DNA from: Holdemania massiliensis AP2
GTDB taxonomy: Bacteria; Bacillota_I; Bacilli_A; Erysipelotrichales; Erysipelotrichaceae
Assembly (NCBI RefSeq): GCF_000327285.1
Contig: NZ_HE998567.1
Span: 399,588-463,587, forward strand
Length of the DNA stretch: 64,000 nucleotides
Direction of reading: 5' to 3'
The notes below the pieces were generated by a model. The model had not been told where the DNA came from. It worked only from the letters and a program-made list of their open reading frames with translations, and made no database searches. The position numbers and the translations under genes are program-made. Shown here piece by piece: positions 33,846 to 43,146 of this stretch. Within the stretch, counting starts at the first letter, position 1. Each line of letters begins with the position of its first letter.

Positions 33846-34034
33846 GTTATCACTTCCTATGAATTAGGATACCAAAGAAAATGAAAAATCTTCGGCAGAA
33901 AAATGAAAGAATTTTAAAAAGTTTGTGGATTGCAGGAAAAGAAACGAAATGGAAAGAAATTTCTCTTTTGAAAAATGTTTCATGATGAAATTGAAAAAAG
34001 ATCATCAAGAAGTCAAGGAAACCCGGGAAAAGAC

Positions 34035-34063
34035 TTTAAAAGCCAGGCATTTTTTTCTATAAT
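34035..34063 (+). promoter_or_regulatory. Promoter of the ltaE-peptidase operon
   Basis: TTTAAA (34035-34040) and TATAAT (34058-34063) are 17 bases apart, 25 bases before the threonine aldolase start. Confidence 0.55.
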
Positions 34064-34088
34064 GAAGATCAGAATTGGAGTTGAAATC

Positions 34089-35117
34089 ATGAAAATACTC
34101 GATTTGCGCAGTGATACGGTGACCCAGCCGACACCGCAGATGCGCGAAGCGATCGCCAATGCGGTCGTCGGCGACGATGTGTATGGCGATGATCCGACGA
34201 TCAACGAGCTGGAACATCAGGCAGCACAGCGGCTGGGCAAGGAAGCGGCACTGTTTGTTTCCAGCGGGACGATGGGCAATCTGCTCGGCGTTCAATCTCA
34301 GACCCAGCGTGGCGATGAAGTGATCCTAGGGGCGCGCAGCCATATTATTACGCATGAAGTCGGTCATCTCGCTCAGATCTGTCAATGCATGGGACGGACG
34401 ATTGACAATGCCGATGATCGGATTTATCCGGAAGACATTCGCAAGGCGCTCCGCCCCGATGACATCCACGAACCGCCGACCACGTTGGTATGTCTGGAAA
34501 ATGCGTTGTCCAACGGCACAGTTGTGCCGCTTGCGCTTATGCAGCAGGATTATGCAGAGGCAAAAGCGGCCGGATTGAACGTCCATCTTGATGGCGCACG
34601 GCTGTTTAATGCCGCAGTGGCCTTAGGCGTTGACGTGAAAGCGTTGGCGGACTGTGCGGATTCAGTCACATTCTGTCTGTCGAAAGGCTTATGCGCGCCG
34701 GTCGGTTCGATGCTGTGCGGAAGTCGGGATATGATCGCCCGTGCGCGGCGCAACCGCAAACGGATCGGCGGTGGCTTGCGGCAGGCCGGTTTTCTGGCGG
34801 CGGCGGGATTGATTGCCATGAATGAGATGAGCCTGCGTTTGGATGAGGATCATGCCAATGCCAAAGCCTTAGCGCAGAAGCTTGAAGCGCTGGAAGGCGT
34901 GGAGGTTGCTCAGGATCAGCTGGATATCAACATGATCTTTTTCAGGCTAACGAATTTGGCGGATTCATCGCGGTTTGTCAAAGCGCTGAAAGAGCAGGGA
35001 ATTTTGATTAACGATGCGGATCACGGTATTTATCGGCTGGTGACGCATTGGGGCATTGAAGCCGCGGATTTGCCGCGGATTGCGGCAGCGATTGAACGCT
35101 GCAGAAAGGAAATGTAA
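34089..35117 (+). CDS. ltaE: Low-specificity L-threonine aldolase
   Basis: This 342-residue PLP enzyme splits threonine or allo-threonine to glycine and acetaldehyde. [17 protein letters not shown] is the hallmark N-terminus and [14 protein letters not shown] follows. [14 protein letters not shown] holds the conserved aspartate-arginine pair, and [14 protein letters not shown] holds the PLP lysine in [10 protein letters not shown]. The start at 34089 is preferred over an in-frame ATG at 33975, which would place the promoter inside the gene. Its stop and the next start overlap (TAATG), so it is coupled with the M24 peptidase and probably works in amino-acid catabolism. Confidence 0.95.
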   Translation: MKILDLRSDTVTQPTPQMREAIANAVVGDDVYGDDPTINELEHQAAQRLGKEAALFVSSGTMGNLLGVQSQTQRGDEVILGARSHIITHEVGHLAQICQCMGRTIDNADDRIYPEDIRKALRPDDIHEPPTTLVCLENALSNGTVVPLALMQQDYAEAKAAGLNVHLDGARLFNAAVALGVDVKALADCADSVTFCLSKGLCAPVGSMLCGSRDMIARARRNRKRIGGGLRQAGFLAAAGLIAMNEMSLRLDEDHANAKALAQKLEALEGVEVAQDQLDINMIFFRLTNLADSSRFVKALKEQGILINDADHGIYRLVTHWGIEAADLPRIAAAIERCRKEM

Positions 35118-36364
35118 TGGATTATAAAACACGCAGAACCCGGGTCATGGAAGCGATGCCGCAGGGTTCGCTAGCTTTGTTTTTTTCCGGAAAAGCTCCG
35201 GTGCGCTCTTTGGATGAAGCGTATCCGTTTTCAGTGAACCGGAATTTCTACTATCTGACGGGTTTGGATCGTGAAGCGATGACCTTGGCGCTGATTAAAA
35301 ACGGGGATCACGTGCAGTCCGTGCTGTTTATCGAACCGTTTGATCCGCTGCAGGCCCGCTGGGTCGGCGGCCGGATGAAGCCGGAGGAAGCCCAGCAGCA
35401 GGCGGATGTCGATGCGGTCTATCCTAAAGATGAGATGCTGGATTTCATTCATCGTCAGATGAAGCTGAACCGCGGCAACCGGCGGATGAGCGTCGGTCTG
35501 GATCTGGCCAAGGAAAGCTGGGAAGAGCCGGATGATGCCGCTCATCAGTTTGCCGGTCATATCCGGCAGCATTATCCAAGCGTGGATTTGGTCAATCTGC
35601 ATGCGGCTTTAGCGCAGTTAAGAATGATCAAGGATGAGGATGAACTGAATTTGATGCGTCAGGCACAGGAAGCGACAATCACTGCAGTGAAGGTGATGAT
35701 GCGGCATTGCGCCCCGGGCATCAATGAAACAGAACTGGAAGGTGTTTTCGATTTTGCATTAATGAAGCAAGGCGTGCGCGAACATGCGTTTCCGACGATT
35801 TGTGCTTCCGGCGCGAATGCAACGATCCTGCATTACAGCCGCAACAACGAGCTGATCGAAGACGGAGATCTTGTTCTGTGCGATCTGGGCGGGGCAATCG
35901 GTCATTATTGTGCCGATATCACGCGAACCTATCCTGCAAACGGCCGCTTCACCCAGCGGCAGAAACAGATTTACGATATCGTGCTGGAAGGTCAGCGGCG
36001 GGTGATCGCTGCGATTCGGCCAGGCCGCACGCTGCGGCAACTCAATCAGGTGCTGGTCGACTTTTATGGCGAACAGCTTGCGGCGATCGGCTTATTGGAG
36101 CAGGGCATGACTGTGCGCGATTATTACTTCCACAGCGTATCGCATCATCTGGGACTCGATACTCACGATGTCAATATTGCGAATCTGCCGTTAGCGGCCG
36201 GCATGGTGATTACGGTTGAGCCGGGGCTGTATCTGGAAGCAGAAGGTATCGGCATCCGCATCGAGGACGACATTCTGGTAAGCGAAACCGGGGCTGTGAA
36301 TCTCAGCGAAAAGCTGCCGCACACAACCGAAGAAATTGAAACGTTCATGAATAAGGGGGAATAA
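35117..36364 (+). CDS. M24 aminopeptidase P-type metallopeptidase
   Basis: This 415-residue Xaa-Pro aminopeptidase-like enzyme removes N-terminal residues before proline. Residues 1-160 are the AMP_N domain (SVNRNFYYLTGLDREAMTLAL). The pita-bread catalytic domain has metal ligands in LCDLGGAIGHYCADITRTYP (two aspartates), HSVSHHLGLDTHDV (histidine), ITVEPGLYLE and IRIEDDILV (glutamates). All five ligands are present. It overlaps ltaE upstream and is followed three bases later by an S9 peptidase, so the cluster handles proline-containing peptides in the cytoplasm. Confidence 0.93.
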   Translation: MDYKTRRTRVMEAMPQGSLALFFSGKAPVRSLDEAYPFSVNRNFYYLTGLDREAMTLALIKNGDHVQSVLFIEPFDPLQARWVGGRMKPEEAQQQADVDAVYPKDEMLDFIHRQMKLNRGNRRMSVGLDLAKESWEEPDDAAHQFAGHIRQHYPSVDLVNLHAALAQLRMIKDEDELNLMRQAQEATITAVKVMMRHCAPGINETELEGVFDFALMKQGVREHAFPTICASGANATILHYSRNNELIEDGDLVLCDLGGAIGHYCADITRTYPANGRFTQRQKQIYDIVLEGQRRVIAAIRPGRTLRQLNQVLVDFYGEQLAAIGLLEQGMTVRDYYFHSVSHHLGLDTHDVNIANLPLAAGMVITVEPGLYLEAEGIGIRIEDDILVSETGAVNLSEKLPHTTEEIETFMNKGE

Positions 36365-36367
36365 ACA

Positions 36368-38353
36368 ATGGACAAGATTCAACGTGATGAATTTTACAAC
36401 TACCGCTTTTTATCCAATCTGACCGTATCACCGGAAAAAACGGCGGCGGCTCTGACAGTCTGGCAGGCTGATCCGAAAAACAACGGTTACACCAGCAACA
36501 TCTGGATCCGTAAGGATCAGGGTTTTGTGCAGCTGACAGCGATGGATAAGGAAAGCAGCTTTATCTTTGAGGATGAAAACACAATCCTGTTTGCGGCCAG
36601 CCGTGACAGTCAGGATGCAAAGAAAGTGGAGGCCGGAGAACCTTACACAGCCTATTATCGCATTCCATTAAACGGCGGGGAAGCGGTCAAAGCCTTTTCC
36701 GTTCCGTTAAAAGCGAGCGGAATCTGGAAGCTGGATGCGGATCTTTATCTGGTTAAAGCGCGTACGGATGCAGCCATCGGTGATTTTGCGGCGATGAGCG
36801 ACGAACAGCGTGAACAGGTTATGAAGACTAAGAAAGAGAATGTTGATTATGAAGTCTTTGATGAGATTCCGTTTTGGGCCAATGGCGGCGGCTTTACCAA
36901 TAAATTAAGAAATACGCTGTATGTTGTCGACGTTCAGGCCAATACCTGCACACCGATCACCGCGCCGTTGTTTATGACCGGCGATGTCGATGTGAAGGCG
37001 GGTCAGGTTCTGTATACCGGTGAGGAATATACGAGCCGGCCGCAGCGCAAGGCCTCCGTCTATCTGTATGACGTGAAGACCAAAACAACAAAATGCGTTT
37101 ACGATAAGAAAGAATATTCAATCCATGAAGCTCGTTTCTTCAAGGATCAGATTGCTCTGGCAGCGGCGACTACAACACGCCATGGCAACAACGAAAACCC
37201 GTATTTGTATAAGCTCGATCCGGCGACAGGCGAAGTCACGCTGTGGGCAGAATATGAGTACAGCATGGGATCTTCTGTCGGCTCTGACTGCCGTTATGGC
37301 GGCGGCAACGGTTTTGCGGCAGATGATCAGGCTCTGTATTTTTTAACAACACGCGAAGACAGCTCGCATTGCTATAAGATGGGAGAATGCGGCTGCATTA
37401 AGCCAGTGATTGAACTGACCGGTTCGATCGATCATTTTGCTTTGGCAGACGGCAAGATTCTGTTCGCGGGCATGATCGGTCAGAAGCTGCAGGAGATTTA
37501 TGAATATGATCTTGAAACTCAGACAACAACGCAGATTTCAGATTTCAATGAAGCGGCGTTAAAAGATAAGTATGTGGCTGTGCCGCAGCGCGTCAGCGTG
37601 GCTTCTGAGGGCACGACGATCAACGGCTGGGTGCTGCTGCCGAAGGATTATGATCCGGCTCAGAAATATCCGGCAATTCTGGACATTCACGGCGGACCGA
37701 AAACGGTTTACGGCGAAGTGTTCTATCATGAAATGCAGGTCTGGGCCAATGAAGGCTATTTCGTCTTCTTCTGCAATCCGATCGGTTCGGATGGCCGGGA
37801 TAATGAATTCGCTGATCTGCGCGGTAAATACGGAACCTGCGATTATCAGAACATCATGGACTTCACCGATGAGGTGCTCAAGCGCTATCCGGCGATTGAT
37901 GAGCAGCGCGTCGGAGTTACCGGCGGCAGCTACGGCGGATTTATGACGAACTGGATCATCGGCCATACTTCCCGCTTCGCGGCGGCCGCCTCCCAACGCA
38001 GCATCGCCAACTGGATTTCCTTCTACGGCGTTTCCGATATCGGCATGACCTTTGGTCCAGATCAGCAGGCCGGCAACATCTATGATGATAATGAGAAGCT
38101 GTGGGAACATTCACCGCTCAAATACGCCCGTGCCTGCACGACGCCGACCTTGTTTATTCATTCGGATGAAGATTATCGCTGTCCGATGGCGGAAGGTCTG
38201 CAGATGTATACAGCCTTGGTGGATCTGGGTATTGAATCCAAACTTGTCTATTTCAAGGGTGAGAATCATGAACTGAGCCGTTCCGGCAAACCGCTGCATC
38301 GGATGAGAAGACTCAATGAAATCACCGATTGGATGCAGTCCCATTTAAAATAA
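36368..38353 (+). CDS. S9-family prolyl oligopeptidase/acylaminoacyl peptidase
   Basis: This 661-residue serine peptidase has an N-terminal beta-propeller (about residues 1-390) and a C-terminal alpha/beta hydrolase domain. The nucleophile is the serine in GVTGGSYGGFMTNW. The acid is in FIHSDEDYRCPMAEGLQ and the histidine is in FKGENHELSRSGKP. DIHGGPKTVYGE is the oxyanion region. There is no signal peptide, so it acts on imported oligopeptides. It shares the operon with ltaE and the M24 peptidase and ends at a clear terminator. Confidence 0.93.
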   Translation: MDKIQRDEFYNYRFLSNLTVSPEKTAAALTVWQADPKNNGYTSNIWIRKDQGFVQLTAMDKESSFIFEDENTILFAASRDSQDAKKVEAGEPYTAYYRIPLNGGEAVKAFSVPLKASGIWKLDADLYLVKARTDAAIGDFAAMSDEQREQVMKTKKENVDYEVFDEIPFWANGGGFTNKLRNTLYVVDVQANTCTPITAPLFMTGDVDVKAGQVLYTGEEYTSRPQRKASVYLYDVKTKTTKCVYDKKEYSIHEARFFKDQIALAAATTTRHGNNENPYLYKLDPATGEVTLWAEYEYSMGSSVGSDCRYGGGNGFAADDQALYFLTTREDSSHCYKMGECGCIKPVIELTGSIDHFALADGKILFAGMIGQKLQEIYEYDLETQTTTQISDFNEAALKDKYVAVPQRVSVASEGTTINGWVLLPKDYDPAQKYPAILDIHGGPKTVYGEVFYHEMQVWANEGYFVFFCNPIGSDGRDNEFADLRGKYGTCDYQNIMDFTDEVLKRYPAIDEQRVGVTGGSYGGFMTNWIIGHTSRFAAAASQRSIANWISFYGVSDIGMTFGPDQQAGNIYDDNEKLWEHSPLKYARACTTPTLFIHSDEDYRCPMAEGLQMYTALVDLGIESKLVYFKGENHELSRSGKPLHRMRRLNEITDWMQSHLK

Positions 38354-38365
38354 ACTTTTATTTCA

Positions 38366-38402
38366 GTAAAACGGCATGCCTTTCCACGGATGCCGTTTTT
38401 CT
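38366..38402 (+). terminator. Terminator of the ltaE-peptidase operon
   Basis: AAAACGGCAT pairs with ATGCCGTTTT around an 11-base loop and a T run follows. Confidence 0.85.
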
Positions 38403-38438
38403 AAAATTTGATCAGAAAGCAAAATCAAAAATAGGATC

Positions 38439-38524
38439 TGTCAATGGATACAAGATAGCGTATAATTAAACTAAGCAATAAACCAAAGAAGAATAGATGG
38501 AAGCCGTTTTGGCTTTTAATTCTT
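38439..38524 (+). promoter_or_regulatory. Promoter and folded leader of the ADP-ribosylglycohydrolase gene
   Basis: TGTCAA (38439-38444) and TATAAT (38461-38466) are 16 bases apart. The leader then contains two nested stems: AAGAAT (38489-38494) with ATTCTT (38519-38524) and, inside, AAGCC (38501-38505) with GGCTT (38511-38515) followed by TTTT. It may attenuate transcription, but the stems are short. Confidence 0.45.
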
Positions 38525-38562
38525 AAAGCTGAGTTATTTCTTATCTTTTTAAGGAGGTCAGG

Positions 38563-39396
38563 ATGGACAATCAGACAAAAGATCAACTTCGCTCTGCGAT
38601 TGTTGGTTTGGCGATTGGGGATGCCTTAGGTGTACCGGCAGAATTTCAGCCGCGGCATACTTTCCATATCAGTTCCATGACCGGCTATGGAACGCATCAT
38701 CAGCCGCCAGGTACGTGGTCAGATGATACAAGCATGACGTTGGCGACCTGTGATGCAATTCGGATGTGCGAAGGTCGTGTCGATCCGGAAAGAATTCAAG
38801 AAGCCTTTGAAAATTGGCTCTTTCATGGAAAATATGCGATTGACGGAATTGTGTTTGACTGCGGGTTTACAACCGGGCAAGCGTTGTCCCGCGGCCGGGG
38901 CTTTGATGATTTTAAGTCCAACGGCAATGGCTCACTGATGCGGATCCTGCCGCTGGCTTTTACGAATGCGGATACGGCGATGATTGAAAAAGTCTCTGCG
39001 ATAACGCATGGTCATGCGATATCCGTGCGGGCCTGTCAGATTTACATTCAATGTGCCCGGTGCCTGCTTGCCGGTGAAAGTCTGGAAGCAGTGATTTTGT
39101 CCTTATCCGAGAACGAACCGTTCGAGCGCTTAGGACACTTGTTTCAAATGAAAGAAGCAGACATTCGATCCAGCGGATATGTTGTAGATACGCTGGAGGC
39201 GGCCTTGTGGTCTTTGGCCCAGAGTCATAGCTTTGCCGAAACAGTGCTGACGGCAGTGAATCTGGGGGAGGATACCGATACTATCGGAGCCATTGCGGGA
39301 GGATTGGCTGGCATTCTTTATGGAATAGAAGGCATTCCGGCACAATGGCTGGATCAGCTGCGAGGCAAAGAGCTGATTGAATCCTGTTTGTTTTAA
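38563..39396 (+). CDS. ADP-ribosylglycohydrolase family protein
   Basis: This 277-residue DraG-like hydrolase removes ADP-ribose from proteins or small molecules using two magnesium ions. Metal and substrate motifs are AIGDALGVPAEF, PPGTWSDDTSMTLA (SDDTSM) and GNGSLMRILPLAF. NLGEDTDTIGAIAGGLAGILYG near the C-terminus holds the second metal cluster (D-T-D-x-x-G). All expected acidic residues are present, so it should be active. It follows AAGGAGG. No ADP-ribosyltransferase is seen in the window. A nucleotide-salvage role is equally possible. Confidence 0.92.
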   Translation: MDNQTKDQLRSAIVGLAIGDALGVPAEFQPRHTFHISSMTGYGTHHQPPGTWSDDTSMTLATCDAIRMCEGRVDPERIQEAFENWLFHGKYAIDGIVFDCGFTTGQALSRGRGFDDFKSNGNGSLMRILPLAFTNADTAMIEKVSAITHGHAISVRACQIYIQCARCLLAGESLEAVILSLSENEPFERLGHLFQMKEADIRSSGYVVDTLEAALWSLAQSHSFAETVLTAVNLGEDTDTIGAIAGGLAGILYGIEGIPAQWLDQLRGKELIESCLF

Positions 39397-39443
39397 GCCG
39401 CATAGAGCAAAAATCGCAGAAGAAAAGAGGAGAAGGAAAAAAT

Positions 39444-39941
39444 ATGGAAGTGACAATTCGTGAACTAAGAAAAGATGAATATCCGCAGTTAACAGATTTT
39501 CTCTATGAAGCGATTTTTGTTCCGCCGGGAACGCCAAAACCTGAGCGGGAAGTGATCCATGAACCTGAGCTGCAGGTCTATGTTGAAAATTTTGGAACAG
39601 GAATAGCCGACTTTGCTTTGGCCGCAGAAGTAGAAGGGGGCTTAGTCGGCTGCGCCTGGACGCGGATCATGAACGATTACGGACATCTTGACGAACAAAC
39701 GCCTTCGCTGGCGATCGCTGTCTTTGAGCAATATCGGGGCAGGGGAATCGGGACGAAACTGCTTAAGACCCTGTTGATTCAGCTGCAAGAATCGGGTTAT
39801 TCCCAAGTGTCCTTATCGGTGCAGAAGGCGAATTATGCCGCTCAGCTCTATCAGAAACTGGGATTTCAGATCGTTAAGGAAAACGCGGAGGAGTGGATCA
39901 TGGCTGTTACACTCAATCCAAAGAAAAAAGAAACGCTTTGA
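39444..39941 (+). CDS. GNAT-family N-acetyltransferase
   Basis: This 165-residue acetyltransferase begins MEVTIRELRKDEYPQLTDFL. The acetyl-CoA loop is FEQYRGRGIGTKLLKTLL (RGRGIGT), and VQKANYAAQLYQKLGFQIV is the typical closing helix-strand. The segment AIFVPPGTPKPEREV is shared with a small GNAT subgroup I cannot name. It starts after AGAGGAGAAGG, 47 bases behind the ADP-ribosylglycohydrolase, and may be cotranscribed. The acceptor is unknown. Confidence 0.88.
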   Translation: MEVTIRELRKDEYPQLTDFLYEAIFVPPGTPKPEREVIHEPELQVYVENFGTGIADFALAAEVEGGLVGCAWTRIMNDYGHLDEQTPSLAIAVFEQYRGRGIGTKLLKTLLIQLQESGYSQVSLSVQKANYAAQLYQKLGFQIVKENAEEWIMAVTLNPKKKETL

Positions 39942-39995
39942 CGGGTTCGCTAAATCCGTTCGCTGCGTTTCTTTATCTTTTGGTTATGTCACAAG

Positions 39996-40976
39996 CTATT
40001 CCTGGGGGTTTTCTTCCGGCTGATCCTGCGGTTCTTCGGGTGCATCATTCGGATCTTGCTCGGTGGAATTCCCGTTGTTGTCCGGCTCGGAATCCTCATC
40101 CGGAACCTCACTTGGCACAGGTTCGGCATGGACAAGACGATAAACAACAATTTCGGCCGGGGAGAACAGACGCACATCCATGCGCGTAGTGCCAGTACCG
40201 TTGGTGATGTCTAAGAGAATATCATCGACCTGGTGCTTGCCGCGATAGTAAATCTCCGCATAATTAGCCCGATAAAAGGTTCCTAACAAGGGGATATAGA
40301 CCTGACCGCCGTGGCTGTGTCCTGCCAGCATCAGATCGGTCTGATCCTGCGGCAGCTGCAAAACCGTATCCGGGGTATGGCATAAGGCAATCGTAAAGCT
40401 GTCCGGAGAAATGTTCTGATAGGCCGCTTCCGGATTTGGGTTGCCCAGCATTTCACTTTCCAAACCGACTAAAGAGATCGACTGCGTTCCCCGATTGCGG
40501 ATTTTGACGGATTGGTTATTCAGCACCTCAAAGCCCGCTTCAAACAATAAATGACTGACCATGTCTGCGCTGCTTTGGGATTCCAGATCATGGTTGCCTA
40601 AGACTGCGAACTTGCCCAAAGGCGCTTTGAGCTGGGTTAAAGCCCCTTTCAGCGTATCCATCGTCTGATCATCTGGCCAGTGGTTGGCAGGATGATCAAA
40701 CAGATCGCCGCCGAATAAAATCACATCGGCTCCCACGCTGTCAATTTTGGAAATCAAAGCTTCCAGCCGGACTTCGTCAACGAAGGCGTTATAATGAACG
40801 TCGGAGAAAAATAAAATTTGCAGTCCGCTGAGGGCTTCCGGAATCTTTTCGGAACTTATCGTTTCCGTTCGGATGCGGATCTGTTTGGGGGCGATCTCTG
40901 TGGCGTCCAGATAAAGTACGCCTGCTCCGGCAAGCAGAAGCAGCACGATTAAGATTATTTTCAGGATTTTCTTCAT
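39996..40976 (-). CDS. Membrane-anchored metallophosphoesterase with acidic tail
   Basis: This 326-residue protein has one N-terminal membrane helix (residues 4-24, ILKIILIVLLLLAGAGVLYL), so the enzyme faces outside. The calcineurin-like domain follows, with ILFFSDVHYN, LFGGDLFDHP, VLGNHDLESQ and MLAGHSHGGQVYIP. About 40 residues at the C-terminus are rich in Glu, Asp, Pro, Asn and Gln and look disordered. The start at 40976 is chosen because AAAGGAG precedes it, six codons inside a longer frame. It is a paralogue of the protein at 32775. The substrate is unknown. Confidence 0.88.
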   Translation of the reverse strand: MKKILKIILIVLLLLAGAGVLYLDATEIAPKQIRIRTETISSEKIPEALSGLQILFFSDVHYNAFVDEVRLEALISKIDSVGADVILFGGDLFDHPANHWPDDQTMDTLKGALTQLKAPLGKFAVLGNHDLESQSSADMVSHLLFEAGFEVLNNQSVKIRNRGTQSISLVGLESEMLGNPNPEAAYQNISPDSFTIALCHTPDTVLQLPQDQTDLMLAGHSHGGQVYIPLLGTFYRANYAEIYYRGKHQVDDILLDITNGTGTTRMDVRLFSPAEIVVYRLVHAEPVPSEVPDEDSEPDNNGNSTEQDPNDAPEEPQDQPEENPQE

Positions 40977-41103
40977 GAGAACTCCTTTCGTCACTCTATT
41001 TTATCATAAGCTTACGGTAAAAAGAATCGCGAAATCTGGGGAATTTACGGAATGGCTGTGAATGATACTAAAGCGTGGGGGAACACTAAATCCGAGGTGG
41101 ATT

Positions 41104-42276
41104 ATGAAGAAAAAATCAACTGCCGCCCGTTTTAACGGGCTGTTTCTGTTTTCTTATGCAGCCGGAGCGATCGGGACGACGCAGACCATTCCCTATCTGG
41201 TATCGATGGGTTTTGAAGGTGTGCAGAAGGGAATTATTCTGTCCGGCATGGCAATCTCAACGCTGGTGACACAGTTCCTGTTCGGTTATCTCTCCGATAA
41301 ATTTAAAGGCTGCCGCTGGTTTTTCTTAATCAGCTTCGGCATCTTCTTTGTCGGCGATGTCGTGCTGTTTGGATTTCGCTGGCCGCAGTTCTGGTACTTA
41401 CTGGCGATGATTTCGCTGACCGGCGGCATTGCCCGAACCTGGCAGGGGCTGGAAGATACCTGGGTGCTGCAGATTGATGAAACCAAGCCGGTATACAGCC
41501 GGATCCATGCCTGGGGAGCCTTTGGCTGGGCGATTGGCAGTTGGACCGCTGCGATTTTGTTAAATTGGCTGGATTTCCCAGTGATTGCCGTTTTGGTCTT
41601 TTTCAGCAGTGGGGCAGCGCTCTATTTTGCCTGGAATCAGGAGGATGCCAAGCGGGCCAGCGGCAAGGTTGTCAAGCTTGCGGATTTAAAAGAGCTGGTT
41701 AAAAATAAAGCTTATATTCTGCTGGTGTTGATTCTGCTGGTGTTGTTTGGCATGGGCACGGCAGATATGTATATCGTTGTCGACAAGGTGATGGCGATTG
41801 GCGGAACCAGCTTTCACGTCGGGGCAAAGTGGGGTCTGCAGTCGCTAATGGAGATTCCCATTCTGTTAGTCGGTGATAAACTAATGAAGAAATATGATCC
41901 GGCCAATCTGATGCTGGGCGCTTCCGTGCTGTTCGGCGTTCGCTTTGTCGTTTACAGTCTGATCCAGAATCCCTGGTGGATGATCGCGGCGGCCGTCTTT
42001 CAGATGGTTACCTTTCCAATCATCATTATCAGCTCCAAGCTGATGATTGATGAGATCATTTCGGAAAAGCTGAAATCCAGCGGTCAGATGGCAGCGATGA
42101 GCGTCTATATGGGCATCTCCCTGTTAGTCATGCCGGTGTTCTGCAGCAGTTTGTCGGAAGCGATCGGCTGTGATCCGGCCCTGCTGGTGGTCGCCGCGTT
42201 TGCTTTGGTGGCGATTGTCTTGATTTTGATATTTAAAAAGGTTCGCGGACCGCTCAAAAAAGGAATGCAGAAATAA
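41104..42276 (+). CDS. MFS transporter, LacY/nucleoside-symporter-like
   Basis: This 390-residue carrier has about twelve hydrophobic helices. YLSDKFKGCRWF is the loop 2-3 motif of the major facilitator superfamily (G-x-x-x-D-(K/R)). The protein is of the MFS_1-like type related to sugar or nucleoside proton symporters (QGLEDTWVLQIDETKPVYSRI, FGWAIGSWTAAIL). Substrate prediction is not possible from sequence. The ATG at 41104 is preceded by GAGGTGG. It is a single-gene unit with its own terminator. Confidence 0.82.
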   Translation: MKKKSTAARFNGLFLFSYAAGAIGTTQTIPYLVSMGFEGVQKGIILSGMAISTLVTQFLFGYLSDKFKGCRWFFLISFGIFFVGDVVLFGFRWPQFWYLLAMISLTGGIARTWQGLEDTWVLQIDETKPVYSRIHAWGAFGWAIGSWTAAILLNWLDFPVIAVLVFFSSGAALYFAWNQEDAKRASGKVVKLADLKELVKNKAYILLVLILLVLFGMGTADMYIVVDKVMAIGGTSFHVGAKWGLQSLMEIPILLVGDKLMKKYDPANLMLGASVLFGVRFVVYSLIQNPWWMIAAAVFQMVTFPIIIISSKLMIDEIISEKLKSSGQMAAMSVYMGISLLVMPVFCSSLSEAIGCDPALLVVAAFALVAIVLILIFKKVRGPLKKGMQK

Positions 42277-42280
42277 GTTT

Positions 42281-42306
42281 TCAGCCGGTGCTCATCCGGC
42301 TTTTCT
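42281..42306 (+). terminator. Terminator after the MFS gene
   Basis: AGCCGG pairs with CCGGCT around a seven-base loop and TTTTCTTTT follows. Confidence 0.75.
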
Positions 42307-42370
42307 TTTGCTTGAAAGCCGATGAACTTTATGATACGCTGTCCAAGGTAAAGTAAAGGAGCGAAAGAAG

Positions 42371-43138
42371 ATGACAAAAAAATGCTACCTGCTGGATCTG
42401 GACGGCACGATGTATCGTGGCACGGCGATTATCGAAGGGGCGAAAGTGTTTGTTGATCATTGTTTAAAGGAACATCTTCCTTTCTTATTTTTGACGAACA
42501 ATTCCGGCCGGACACCGCGCCAGGCTGCCGATCACATGTTAAAAATGGGCTATCGGGGAATTGAACCGAAGCATTTCTATACCTCGGCGATGGCGGCGAG
42601 CGATACGATGATCCGCCGCTTTCCGGAAAAGAAACGGGCCTATATGGTCGGTGCTGAGGGTCTGCGCGAAGCCCTGCTGAACAATGGTTATCAATTAGTT
42701 CAGGATCACGCGGATCTGGTTTTTATCGGATTGGATAAGGAAGGAACCTGGGAAAAGTATTCGCTGGCGCTGCGTCAGGTGCTGGCGGGGGCAATCCTGG
42801 TCGGCACTAACAATGACCGGATTTTGCTGAGTGAAGAGGGAGCCAACTGCGGCAATGGTTCAACTGTCGCCTTGATGGAATATGCCAGCTCCCGGGAAGC
42901 GGTCAAAATCGGCAAGCCCCATGAAGCCATCATCACCGGCGCTCTGGCCTATCTGGGCTTGCGGAAAGAGGACGTCGTCATTGTCGGCGATAATATGGAA
43001 ACGGATATCTTATGCGGCGTTCAGGCCGGAATTGAAACGATCTTAGTGACGACCGGCGTTCATGACCGACAGGCCGCGGCGGCATATTCCTTCGCTGCGG
43101 ATCATATAATTGAAGACCTGAGGGAACTCATGGACTAA
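42371..43138 (+). CDS. HAD-IIA family phosphatase (NagD/AraL-like)
   Basis: This 255-residue phosphatase has LLDLDGTMYRGTAIIEGA (nucleophile D9 in LLDLDGT), FLTNNSGRTPRQAADHML (motif II), KIGKPHEAIITGAL (motif III) and VIVGDNMETDILCGVQAGI (motif IV). The inserted cap of about 100 residues places it in class IIA, whose members dephosphorylate ribonucleotides, p-nitrophenyl phosphate or sugar phosphates. It starts after AAAGGAGCG. The DedA-like gene starts eight bases downstream, so the two are coexpressed. Confidence 0.9.
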   Translation: MTKKCYLLDLDGTMYRGTAIIEGAKVFVDHCLKEHLPFLFLTNNSGRTPRQAADHMLKMGYRGIEPKHFYTSAMAASDTMIRRFPEKKRAYMVGAEGLREALLNNGYQLVQDHADLVFIGLDKEGTWEKYSLALRQVLAGAILVGTNNDRILLSEEGANCGNGSTVALMEYASSREAVKIGKPHEAIITGALAYLGLRKEDVVIVGDNMETDILCGVQAGIETILVTTGVHDRQAAAAYSFAADHIIEDLRELMD

Positions 43139-43146
43139 GGAGGAGG

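Noticed and set aside
33975-34088. Upstream extension of threonine aldolase by 38 residues
   Set aside because: It would contain the predicted promoter and adds sequence absent from the family; the start at 34089 fits better.
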